Shown here piece by piece: positions 1 through 5,320 of a DNA stretch of 11,487 nt. The stretch is from an uncultured Oscillospiraceae bacterium (lineage in GTDB: Bacteria > Bacillota > Clostridia > Oscillospirales > Oscillospiraceae): assembly GCA_934636045.1 (NCBI GenBank), contig CAKTZP010000064.1, forward strand, positions 1-11,487, read 5' to 3'. The position numbers and the translations under genes were made by a program. The notes beneath the pieces are model-generated. The model did not search any database. It was not told the origin of the DNA and saw nothing but the letters and a program-made list of their open reading frames with translations. Positions within the stretch are counted from its first letter, which is position 1, and every line of letters starts with the position of its first letter.

Positions 1-206
1 CCATCAAGCAGGGGCTCGGCATCTTCCTCGCGCTGATGACCGGCTGGCTCTACGGCATCGTGTTCGGCGGCAGCTATCTGCTCTTTGGCTACCGGCTCGG
101 TGCAGCGCTCTATCTCGCCATCCTCGCTGTACTGACGCTGGTGCTGGCCGTGCTTCTCCTGCTCTGGCTCAAGCGCCGCGGCACCCGCATCTTTGCTACC
201 CTATAG
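1..206 (+). CDS. C-terminal end of an integral membrane protein (partial)
   Basis: The reading frame is open from position 3 to a TAG at 204-206 and gives 67 residues; the start lies outside the window. Two long hydrophobic stretches are visible: roughly residues 5-28, rich in Gly, Leu, Phe and Tyr, and roughly residues 32-55, an almost pure Leu/Ala/Val helix. A basic end follows (LWLKRRGTRIFATL), which fits a last transmembrane helix ending on the cytoplasmic side. The helix pair plus a short basic tail resembles the C-terminus of ABC-2-type transporter permeases, but nothing in 67 residues proves this. A strong hairpin starts 8 bases after the stop, so this is probably the last gene of its transcript. 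The membrane location is well supported; the family is a guess. Confidence 0.6.
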   Translation, partial: IKQGLGIFLALMTGWLYGIVFGGSYLLFGYRLGAALYLAILAVLTLVLAVLLLLWLKRRGTRIFATL

Positions 207-213
207 TTTCCAT

Positions 214-245
214 CCCCGCCGTCTCGGCCCGAGGCGGCGGGGTTT
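214..245 (+). terminator. Rho-independent terminator after the partial membrane protein gene
   Basis: A 13-bp stem pairs 214-226 (CCCCGCCGTCTCG) with 230-242 (CGAGGCGGCGGGG), with one G-T pair and a GCC loop, followed by a short T run (243-245, then CCCATTT). It begins 8 bases after the TAG at 204-206. The stem is very stable but the T tract is short, so termination may be partial. Confidence 0.7.
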
Positions 246-340
246 CCCATTTGTATGCGCCACCGTTCCCGCGCCGCGGCGGATATTTCAATCTCTGCCA
301 TTCGGCACACTCCATCGGCTCGAATTTTTTGTTCCCAGGC

Positions 341-368
341 TTGCACTTTTCTGGAAATATGGTACTAT
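341..368 (+). promoter_or_regulatory. Candidate sigma-70-type promoter for the [FeFe] hydrogenase gene
   Basis: TTGCAC (341-346) and TACTAT (363-368) are separated by 16 bases, in an AT-rich stretch that contrasts with the GC-rich sequence before it. This places transcription start near 375, about 32 bases before the ATG at 407. The ribosome binding site GGAGG (394-398) lies 8 bases before the ATG. The -10 matches the consensus at only four of six bases, so exact placement is uncertain. Confidence 0.5.
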
Positions 369-406
369 ATAAGCATTGATTTTTTATCGCACTGGAGGCA
401 CAGACG

Positions 407-1915
407 ATGAGAGGTGTTCCGTCCCTAATCACCGACATCCGCAAGAAGGTCTTTACCGAGGTCGCGCGGATGGCATATGAAAGCAACGATTTTACCAAGG
501 TCGAAGACCTTCCCTATGTGATTGTCCCCGGCGAAAACCCGCTGCACCGCGAGTCGATCTTTCTTGAGCGCGCCATTGCAGGCGAGCGCATCCGGCTGGC
601 CATGGGCTTGTCGCTGCAATCTGTCCAGCAGCGGACGCTTCTGACCGAGGGCATGGATCAAGCTGCCATTGCCGAGCAGTATTACGAGCCGCCGCTCATT
701 AACATCATCCCCTATGCCTGCCACCGCTGCCCGCCGCGCCAGTATCTCGTGACCGACCTGTGCCAAAACTGCCTCGCCGCCTCGTGCCATCAGGTCTGCC
801 CGAAGGATGCGATTTACTTCCTCAACGGAAAAAGCCACATCAACTCTGACAAGTGCATCAAATGCGGCAAATGCGCCAAGGCCTGTCCCTATCACGCCAT
901 CAACTATATCGAGCGCCCCTGTCAGGCCGCCTGCGGCGTAGACGCCATCGGCATGGACGCAAACGGCCGTGCTGTGATCGACCATGACAAATGCGTCGCC
1001 TGCGGCCAGTGCCTCGTCAACTGCCCCTTTGGTGCGATCGTCGACAAGGGACAGCTCTATCAGGTTATCCGCAGCATTATGAGCGGCGATAAGGTCATCG
1101 CCATCGTCGCGCCTGCCTTCATCGGCCAGTTCGGCAAGCACTCCACACCGGAAAAATTCACCGCCGCCATGCACCAGCTCGGCTTTGCCGGTGTGGTCGA
1201 GGTCGCCGTCGGCGCGGACATCTGTACGATTGAAGAGGCAAAGGATTTCTTGGAAAAAGTCCCGGCCGAGCAGCCGTATATGGCCACCTCCTGCTGCCCT
1301 GCGTGGCACTCGATGGTCTACAAAAACTTCCCAGATCAAGCCAAAAACATCTCCATGACCCTCACGCCAATGGTCTACACCGCCCGTCTGCAAAAGAAGG
1401 AACACCCCGACTGCAAGATCGTTTTTGTCGGCCCCTGCGCTGCAAAAAAGCTCGAGGCCATGCGGCAGGACATCCGCAGCGACGTCGATTTTGTCCTGAC
1501 CTTTGAGGAGCTCATGGGCATGTTGGAAGCCAAGGGCATCGACTTTGCCGCCCTGCCGGACGGTGAGAGCCTCCGCGAGGGCACGGCAGCCGGCCGCGGC
1601 TTTGCCGTCTCCGGCGGCGTGGCGGGCGCAGTCAAAAACGTCATCGCCAAGATCTCCCCCGACCACGAATGCAAGACCGCCAGCGCCGAGGGTCTGCGCG
1701 AATGCCGCCAGCTCATGGCGCTGGCCAAGGCCGGAAAATACAATGGCTATCTGCTTGAGGGCATGGCCTGTCCCGGCGGCTGCGTCGCCGGCGCGGGCAC
1801 GCTTCTGCCGGTCGAGCTCGCCGCCAAGGTCGTCGGCCGCTACCAAACCGAGGCCGACGCCCAAGACCCCCTCACCAGCAAATACAGCGACAAGGGTGAG
1901 GATTTAACCGAGTAA
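407..1915 (+). CDS. Group B monomeric [FeFe] hydrogenase with ferredoxin-type clusters
   Basis: Soluble cytoplasmic enzyme of 502 residues expected to interconvert protons and H2 using ferredoxin electrons. The N-terminal third is Cys-rich: CHRC at 105-108, Cys119/122/127/131, a classical CxxCxxCxxxCP at 150-161, Cys172/176, and a second CxxCxxCxxxCP at 196-207, enough for at least two [4Fe-4S] clusters. The H-cluster domain has all three signatures: L1 TSCCPAW (294-300), L2 GPCAAKKLE (342-350) and L3 EGMACPGGC (451-459). Predicted H-cluster ligands are Cys297, Cys344, Cys455 and Cys459; Cys296 sits at the usual proton-relay position. TSCCPAW and GPCAAKK, rather than TSCCPGW and MPCxxK, match group B (B1/B3-type) enzymes, for which about 500 residues is normal. 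The ATG at 407 is chosen because GGAGG lies 8 bases upstream and the FTEVARMAYE segment near the N-terminus looks family-typical. No maturase (HydE/F/G) or partner subunit lies in the window. A role in fermentative H2 metabolism or sensing is inferred from the family. Confidence 0.93.
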   Translation: MRGVPSLITDIRKKVFTEVARMAYESNDFTKVEDLPYVIVPGENPLHRESIFLERAIAGERIRLAMGLSLQSVQQRTLLTEGMDQAAIAEQYYEPPLINIIPYACHRCPPRQYLVTDLCQNCLAASCHQVCPKDAIYFLNGKSHINSDKCIKCGKCAKACPYHAINYIERPCQAACGVDAIGMDANGRAVIDHDKCVACGQCLVNCPFGAIVDKGQLYQVIRSIMSGDKVIAIVAPAFIGQFGKHSTPEKFTAAMHQLGFAGVVEVAVGADICTIEEAKDFLEKVPAEQPYMATSCCPAWHSMVYKNFPDQAKNISMTLTPMVYTARLQKKEHPDCKIVFVGPCAAKKLEAMRQDIRSDVDFVLTFEELMGMLEAKGIDFAALPDGESLREGTAAGRGFAVSGGVAGAVKNVIAKISPDHECKTASAEGLRECRQLMALAKAGKYNGYLLEGMACPGGCVAGAGTLLPVELAAKVVGRYQTEADAQDPLTSKYSDKGEDLTE

Positions 1916-1925
1916 CACCCAAGCT

Positions 1926-2101
1926 TGTCATTGCGAAGGCGCAGCCGCTAGCGGCCTGCTGCCTTGCGGCTGCGGGCTCTCCGCTTGCCGGTCGGAGCGA
2001 AGCGACGCGGCAATCCGTTTTCCTTTTGCAGTGTTTTTTAGAAGCTTTCCACTAGAGGAATACGGATTGCCACGACTTGCTGCGCAAGTAGTGCAATGAC
2101 A
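1926..2101. repeat. Palindromic intergenic repeat element (MITE-like)
   Basis: A 176-base non-coding element bounded by a perfect 9-bp inverted repeat, TGTCATTGC (1926-1934) and GCAATGACA (2093-2101). Inside is a second inverted pair, CGCGGCAATCCGT (2006-2018) and ACGGATTGCCACG (2062-2074), 12 of 13 positions pairing as Watson-Crick. Smaller hairpins decorate the arms: GCAGCCGC/GCGGCTGC (1941-1948 with 1966-1973) and ACTTGC/GCAAGT (2075-2080 with 2084-2089). The whole would fold into a branched structure as RNA or cruciform DNA. It has no ORF. It lies between the converging hydrogenase and metal-ATPase genes, where it could also act as a terminator. Similar CATTGCGAG...GGCAATCCGT elements recur in Clostridia genomes as I recall; copy number here cannot be seen from one window. 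Confidence 0.75.
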
Positions 2102-2123
2102 GAATCGGGCTTTTTAGCAAGCA

Positions 2124-2156
2124 ACGACGCACCTGCCGAGCTGGCAGGTGCGTCGT
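2124..2156. terminator. Hairpin terminator, probably for the metal-resistance operon (maybe bidirectional)
   Basis: A perfect 14-bp stem pairs ACGACGCACCTGCC (2124-2137) with GGCAGGTGCGTCGT (2143-2156) around a GAGCT loop. It lies 10 bases past the stop of the minus-strand ATPase gene (stop codon 2169-2167). T-rich sequence follows only loosely on either strand (TTGCTTGCT on minus, AGTTTATGAATT on plus), so it is an atypical terminator that could serve both converging transcripts. Confidence 0.6.
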
Positions 2157-2166
2157 AGTTTATGAA

Positions 2167-3969
2167 TTATTGCCGCATGGCGCGCAGAGAGTTCAGAATT
2201 GCCAGCATGGCCACGCCGACATCGGCGAAAATCGCCAGCCACATCGGCGCATAGCCCAGCGCGCCCAGCACGAGGCAGACTGCCTTGACGCCCAAGGCGA
2301 AAATGATGTTTTCCTTCGCAATGCGGCAGGTCTTGCGCGCCACGCGCAGCAGCTGCGGCAGCCGGGACAGGTCGTCCTTCAACAGTACCGCGTCCGCAGC
2401 CTCGACCGCCGCGTCCGAGCCAACACCGCCCATGGCGATGCCGACATCGGCCACGGTCAGCACCGGCGCATCATTCACACCGTCGCCGATGAACGCGACC
2501 GTCTCCTGTCGCTGCTCGACCAGCGCGACCTTGTCCTGCGGCAGAAGCTGCGCGTGGAACTCGTCCAGCCCGGCCTCCTTGGCCACGGCTGCAGCCGCCT
2601 CCTCGCGGTCGCCGGTCAGCATAACGGCCTTGCGCACGCCCGCGCCGTGCAGCCTGCGGATGGTCTCCGCCGTGCCCTCGCGCAGAGCATCGCCGAGGAC
2701 GATCGTGCCGAGATATTTTCCGTCCTTCGCCACATAGAGCGTCGTGCCTGTAAAGGTCTCCGCAGGAACCTCTACCCCCAGCTGCGCCATCAGGCGACGG
2801 TTGCCGACGGCGACGGGCGCGCCGTCCACCGTGGCGGTAATGCCGTTGCCCGCGGTTTCACGGATGCTCTCTGCCGCGCCGCAGTCCGGCGCAGCCTCGC
2901 GCAGCGCGTGGGCAATGGGATGGTTGGAATACTGCTCGCACCGCGCCGCGATGCGCAGCACCTCATCGCGGTTTTCGGCGCGCACCTGCTGAACGGAGAA
3001 TTCGCCCTTCGTCAGTGTGCCGGTCTTGTCAAAGACCATGGTTTCGACCTTTGCCAGCGCCTCCAAGGCGCTGCCGCCCTTGACGATAATGCCCAGCTTC
3101 GCCGCCGCGCCCATGCCGGAGAAGAAGCTCAGCGGCACGGAAATGACCAGCGCACACGGGCACGAGATGACGAGGAAGGACAGCGCACGCGTCAGCCACT
3201 CGGTAAACGGCTGGCCGAAGAAGATCGGCGGAATGGCCGCTAGCAGCACTGCCGCGCCGATGACACTCGGCGTATAATACTTGGCAAAGCGGGTGATCAG
3301 GCGCTCGGAAGCCGCCTTTTTCTCCGTTGCCTGCTCCACGAGGGTCAGGATGCGCGCAACGGTCGACTGCTCATACGCGCTCTCCGCGCGGATCTTCAGC
3401 ACGCCGGTCAGGTTCACGCTGCCAGAGACGACCTTGTCGCCCGTCTGCACTTCGGCCGGGAGGGATTCGCCGGTGATCTTGGAGGTATCGAGGGAGCTTT
3501 CGCCCTCGATAATCTCGCCGTCGACCGGGATACGCTCGCCGGGGCGCACGAGCAGCAGCTCGCCTGCGCCGACCTCTTCCGGCTCGACCTCCACTTCCTT
3601 GCCGTCGCGCAGGACGACCGCGCGATCGGGCCGCAGATCCATCAAGCCGCTGATCGACTTGCGCGACCGCTCGACCGCGATGTGCTCGAACAGCTCGCCA
3701 ATCTGGTACAGCACCATAACGCCCGCGGCCTCTGCCCAGTCCTGCATGGCCACAGCGCAGACCGTCGCCAGCGCCATCAGGAAGTTCTCGTCAAAGAACT
3801 GCCCGCGGCAGACGTTGCACACCGCTTCCCACAGGACATCGTAGCCCGACAGCAGCCAAGCCGCCAGCATAAATCCGGCCTTCCACCAGCCGTCGAGGCA
3901 GAAGCCGACGCCCATCAAGCAGGCCGACGCGATGATGCGGGCCAGCTCGATTTTTTGACGGCGTTTCAT
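2167..3969 (-). CDS. P1B-2-type heavy-metal (Zn/Cd/Pb) translocating ATPase
   Basis: Membrane pump of 600 residues expected to export Zn(II), Cd(II) or Pb(II) at the cost of ATP. Visible in order: N-terminal transmembrane helices (about 8-24, 31-48, 60-76 and 80-96), actuator loop TGES (166-169), the transmembrane metal motif CPC (270-272), phosphorylation motif DKTGT with Asp314, nucleotide-binding His350-Pro351 (SNHP), hinge GDGVND (495-500), and the last two helices with Lys562 and Asp583 (FADVG), the pair typical of the ZntA/CadA subgroup. The usual N-terminal HMA domain is absent: only about seven residues precede the first helix, and the preceding gene encodes that domain separately. 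A longer open frame runs upstream to 4203, but its first 78 codons read the HMA gene in the wrong frame. The ATG at 3969 overlaps the HMA stop as ATGA, indicating translational coupling. Confidence 0.93.
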   Translation of the reverse strand: MKRRQKIELARIIASACLMGVGFCLDGWWKAGFMLAAWLLSGYDVLWEAVCNVCRGQFFDENFLMALATVCAVAMQDWAEAAGVMVLYQIGELFEHIAVERSRKSISGLMDLRPDRAVVLRDGKEVEVEPEEVGAGELLLVRPGERIPVDGEIIEGESSLDTSKITGESLPAEVQTGDKVVSGSVNLTGVLKIRAESAYEQSTVARILTLVEQATEKKAASERLITRFAKYYTPSVIGAAVLLAAIPPIFFGQPFTEWLTRALSFLVISCPCALVISVPLSFFSGMGAAAKLGIIVKGGSALEALAKVETMVFDKTGTLTKGEFSVQQVRAENRDEVLRIAARCEQYSNHPIAHALREAAPDCGAAESIRETAGNGITATVDGAPVAVGNRRLMAQLGVEVPAETFTGTTLYVAKDGKYLGTIVLGDALREGTAETIRRLHGAGVRKAVMLTGDREEAAAAVAKEAGLDEFHAQLLPQDKVALVEQRQETVAFIGDGVNDAPVLTVADVGIAMGGVGSDAAVEAADAVLLKDDLSRLPQLLRVARKTCRIAKENIIFALGVKAVCLVLGALGYAPMWLAIFADVGVAMLAILNSLRAMRQ

Positions 3970-4187
3970 GCAAGCACCTCGCAGTCCGGCTCGACCTTGG
4001 CGATGGTCTTCTTGACCTTGCCGAGGATCTCCGCCTCGTCGGCCTCGTCGGCGAAGGTCAGCGTCATCTTCTGGGTGAAGAAGTTCACCGACGCCTCTTC
4101 GATCTCGGGGAGCTTGTTGATCGCCCGCTCCATTTTTGCCGCGCAGTTTGCGCAGTCCAGATCCTTCAGCTTGTAGCTCTTTTTCAT
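3966..4187 (-). CDS. Free-standing heavy-metal-associated (HMA) domain protein
   Basis: Small cytoplasmic protein of 73 residues made of a single ferredoxin-like HMA fold. The metal motif is DCANC (Cys12 and Cys15), preceded by KLKDL. The DCxxC form, with Asp directly before the first Cys, is typical of Zn/Cd/Pb-type HMA domains such as those at the N-terminus of CadA and ZntA; copper-type domains usually have MxCxxC. The ATG at 4187 is preferred over an in-frame GTG at 4196 because GAGGAG at 4201-4196 lies 8 bases before the ATG, while the GTG would overlap that site. The stop overlaps the ATPase start by 4 bases. It probably delivers metal to, or regulates, the adjacent ATPase as a split-off version of that enzyme's N-terminal domain. 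Confidence 0.88.
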   Translation of the reverse strand: MKKSYKLKDLDCANCAAKMERAINKLPEIEEASVNFFTQKMTLTFADEADEAEILGKVKKTIAKVEPDCEVLA

Positions 4188-4192
4188 TTTTC

Positions 4193-4516
4193 TCACTCCT
4201 CAATATGTTCTTTTGCCATGCCGATGATGGTTTTTACGTGCTCGTCGGCCAGCATATAGTAAACCATGCGACCCTCGCGGCGGCTGCGCACCAGCTTGGC
4301 CTGCTTTAAAAACCGCAGCTGATGGGATACCGCCGAGATGCTCAGTCCCAGCGCCTCGCAGAGATCGGTCACGTTGATCTCCTGATGGAACATGGCGTAG
4401 AGAATGCGGATGCGCGTCGAGTCGCCGAAAACCTTGAACAGCTCGGCCATTTCGATCAGCTCTTCCTCCTCCAGCGCGCCCAGTCCGTCGCGGCGTACGC
4501 TTTTCGTTTCGTCCAT
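4193..4516 (-). CDS. ArsR/SmtB-family metal-responsive repressor
   Basis: DNA-binding repressor of 107 residues, a normal length for the family, with a winged helix-turn-helix. The segment ELFKVFGDSTRIRILYAMF (25-43) is the family's N-terminal helix pair; SISAVSHQLRFLKQAKLVRSRREG (59-82) holds the recognition helix and wing. The alpha3 metal motif CVCDL is missing: the equivalent is INVTDL (47-52). The C-terminal alpha5 site is complete, with Asp91, His93, His104 and Glu107 spaced D-x-H-x10-H-x2-E as in the SmtB/CzrA zinc site; Glu107 is the last residue. This points to Zn(II) sensing rather than arsenite or CadC-type Cd/Pb sensing. The ATG at 4516 follows AAGGAGGAG at good spacing. First gene of the operon; it should repress its own promoter until metal binds. 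Confidence 0.92.
   Translation of the reverse strand: MDETKSVRRDGLGALEEEELIEMAELFKVFGDSTRIRILYAMFHQEINVTDLCEALGLSISAVSHQLRFLKQAKLVRSRREGRMVYYMLADEHVKTIIGMAKEHIEE
4196..4201 (-). promoter_or_regulatory. Ribosome binding site that fixes the HMA start
   Basis: GAGGAG on the minus strand sits inside the last codons of the arsR-type gene (stop TGA at 4195-4193) and 8 bases before the ATG at 4187. This supports ATG 4187 over the in-frame GTG at 4196 and suggests that the two genes are translated in close succession from one message. Confidence 0.75.
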
Positions 4517-4566
4517 TCGTTCTCCTCCTTTGCCGCACCTTCTGCACGGCGTTTTTCGTTTGAATA

Positions 4567-4584
4567 GTTGCGCATTTGCTCAAC
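4567..4584. promoter_or_regulatory. Probable operator of the ArsR-type repressor
   Basis: An 18-bp imperfect palindrome, GTTGCGCATTTGCTCAAC, has half-sites GTTGCGCA and TGCTCAAC around a TT centre, with seven of eight positions matching. It begins a few bases downstream of the predicted transcription start (about 4587, minus strand). Size, symmetry and position fit the operators of SmtB/CzrA-like repressors. A further TGAGCA copy (minus strand, near 4587-4592) overlaps the edge of the -10 region. Confidence 0.6.
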
Positions 4585-4593
4585 TGTGCTCAT

Positions 4594-4622
4594 ATCTTAG
4601 CATACGTCCCTGCCGTTGTCAA
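4594..4622 (-). promoter_or_regulatory. Promoter of the metal-resistance operon
   Basis: On the minus strand TTGACA (4622-4617) and TAAGAT (4599-4594) are separated by exactly 17 bases, and TG one base before the -10 makes an extended -10. The -35 is a perfect consensus. Transcription would start near 4587, giving a leader of about 70 bases before the ATG at 4516 that contains the candidate operator. Confidence 0.8.
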
Positions 4623-4683
4623 TAGAAAATCCAAAAAATTTTTGTTGCTGTTCCGCTGATCCTCCCGGCACGAAGGGCCTCCT

Positions 4684-4699
4684 CGCCGCACGTGCGGCG
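4684..4699. other. Perfect 16-bp palindrome upstream of the response-regulator remnant
   Basis: CGCCGCACGTGCGGCG is an exact inverted repeat in the gap between the divergent metal operon and the response-regulator remnant. It has no loop and is followed by only a short T run (CCATTTG), so it is a poor terminator. It could be a protein-binding site or chance in GC-rich DNA. Apart from this and the metal-operon promoter, I see no other feature in 4623-4755. Confidence 0.35.
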
Positions 4700-4755
4700 G
4701 CCATTTGCGTGGGAAAACGGCCGTTTGCGACAGACTCATTGCGGTGCCCTGAGGA

Positions 4756-5226
4756 ATGTCAGCGATCTATCTTCCGAAAATCACGGTAGCCTTCAAGGCT
4801 TATCTCGAGCATGTCACCATTACAGCATTCCGCAGCCCTGCCCGGCTGATCGAGCATATCCGAAACGGGAATTCGTGCGACCTGTTGTTTGTCGATATTG
4901 ATATGCCCGAGATGAGCGGCATCGAGCTCTGCCGCAGCCTGCAGGCGCAGGGGCATTCGATTCCGGTGGTGTTTTTCTCAAACATAGAGGACCGGGTCTT
5001 CGAAACCTTTGAGTTCCCCACGGTCTTCTTTCTGCGCAAGCGCTTCTTTCGCGCCGAGCTGCAAAAGGTCGTGCAGCGAGCGCTTCGGGAGGCGGTGCGC
5101 AAGCGGGAGACTGTGCTGCTCAGCGCAGGAACGCAGAACTATCGCCTGGCGGTCAGCGACGTGAAATATTTGGAAATCATGGATCAGATGCTGGTAGTAT
5201 TCTCTCCGATGCTTCATAAGAAATAA
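4756..5226 (+). pseudogene. Remnant of a LytTR-family response regulator (broken at both ends)
   Basis: The open frame gives 156 residues. It contains most of a CheY-like receiver: DLLFVDIDMPEMSG with phospho-acceptor Asp47, the switch-serine strand VVFFSN (Ser75), and FLRKRF with the conserved Lys95. A linker helix follows (about 99-118), then the first strands of a LytTR DNA-binding domain (about 121-149, ending DQMLVVFS). Family members are usually about 230-250 residues; here the LytTR domain stops after about 30 of 100 residues with an unrelated-looking MLHKK. The first receiver strand is missing from the frame, and the ATG at 4756 has GAGG only one base upstream, too close to work as a ribosome binding site. 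In the same frame upstream, KTAVCD (4714-4731) looks like a lost first strand, separated by a TGA at 4750-4752. No paired histidine kinase is present. It probably cannot bind DNA. Confidence 0.65.
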
Positions 5227-5228
5227 GC

Positions 5229-5259
5229 AGCCCCACAGAAGTAATTCTGTGGGGCTTTT
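5229..5259 (+). terminator. Rho-independent terminator after the response-regulator remnant
   Basis: A perfect 12-bp stem pairs AGCCCCACAGAA (5229-5240) with TTCTGTGGGGCT (5245-5256) around a GTAA loop, followed by TTTT. It starts 3 bases after the TAA at 5224-5226. This is a textbook terminator for the plus strand; it may also catch minus-strand readthrough from the protease gene. Confidence 0.85.
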
Positions 5260-5266
5260 GTCAGTC

Positions 5267-5304
5267 CGTGCTCACCGGGGGACAATCCGCCCCCGGTGAG
5301 CACG
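5267..5304. terminator. Perfect 15-bp hairpin at the end of the protease gene
   Basis: CGTGCTCACCGGGGG (5267-5281) pairs perfectly with CCCCCGGTGAGCACG (5290-5304) around an 8-base loop. It lies 16 bases past the protease stop (5323-5321, minus strand). No T run follows on the minus strand, so alone it is an atypical terminator; together with the 5229-5259 hairpin it would form a tandem stop between converging transcripts. Confidence 0.65.
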
Positions 5305-5320
5305 CCGTTTAAAATGGGAA

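Noticed and set aside
425..1864. A 479-codon minus-strand frame opposite the hydrogenase gene
   Set aside because: The plus-strand frame has all [FeFe] hydrogenase signatures. The antisense product is Gly/Ala/Asp/Val-rich, without motifs, and is a codon-bias shadow.
1926..2101. The palindromic element as a small RNA or riboswitch
   Set aside because: It has no promoter-like sequence of its own and matches no riboswitch layout I know. It also lies downstream of both flanking genes, where a riboswitch would have nothing to control.
3970..4203. N-terminal extension of the metal ATPase up to 4203
   Set aside because: These 78 codons read the HMA gene out of frame and give a low-complexity Arg/Gly/Glu-rich sequence. 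The ATG at 3969 overlaps the HMA stop and starts directly at the first membrane helix.
4698..4729. Direct repeat CGGCCATTTGCG / CGGCCGTTTGCG, starts 20 bases apart, as a LytTR-type binding site
   Set aside because: The spacing of about two helical turns is suggestive, but the repeats do not match the usual LytTR half-site and may be chance in GC-rich DNA.
4692..4901. A 69-codon plus-strand frame overlapping the response-regulator remnant
   Set aside because: No credible ribosome binding site; the overlapping frame carries the clear receiver motifs. At most it holds frame-shifted remains of the same gene's N-terminus.
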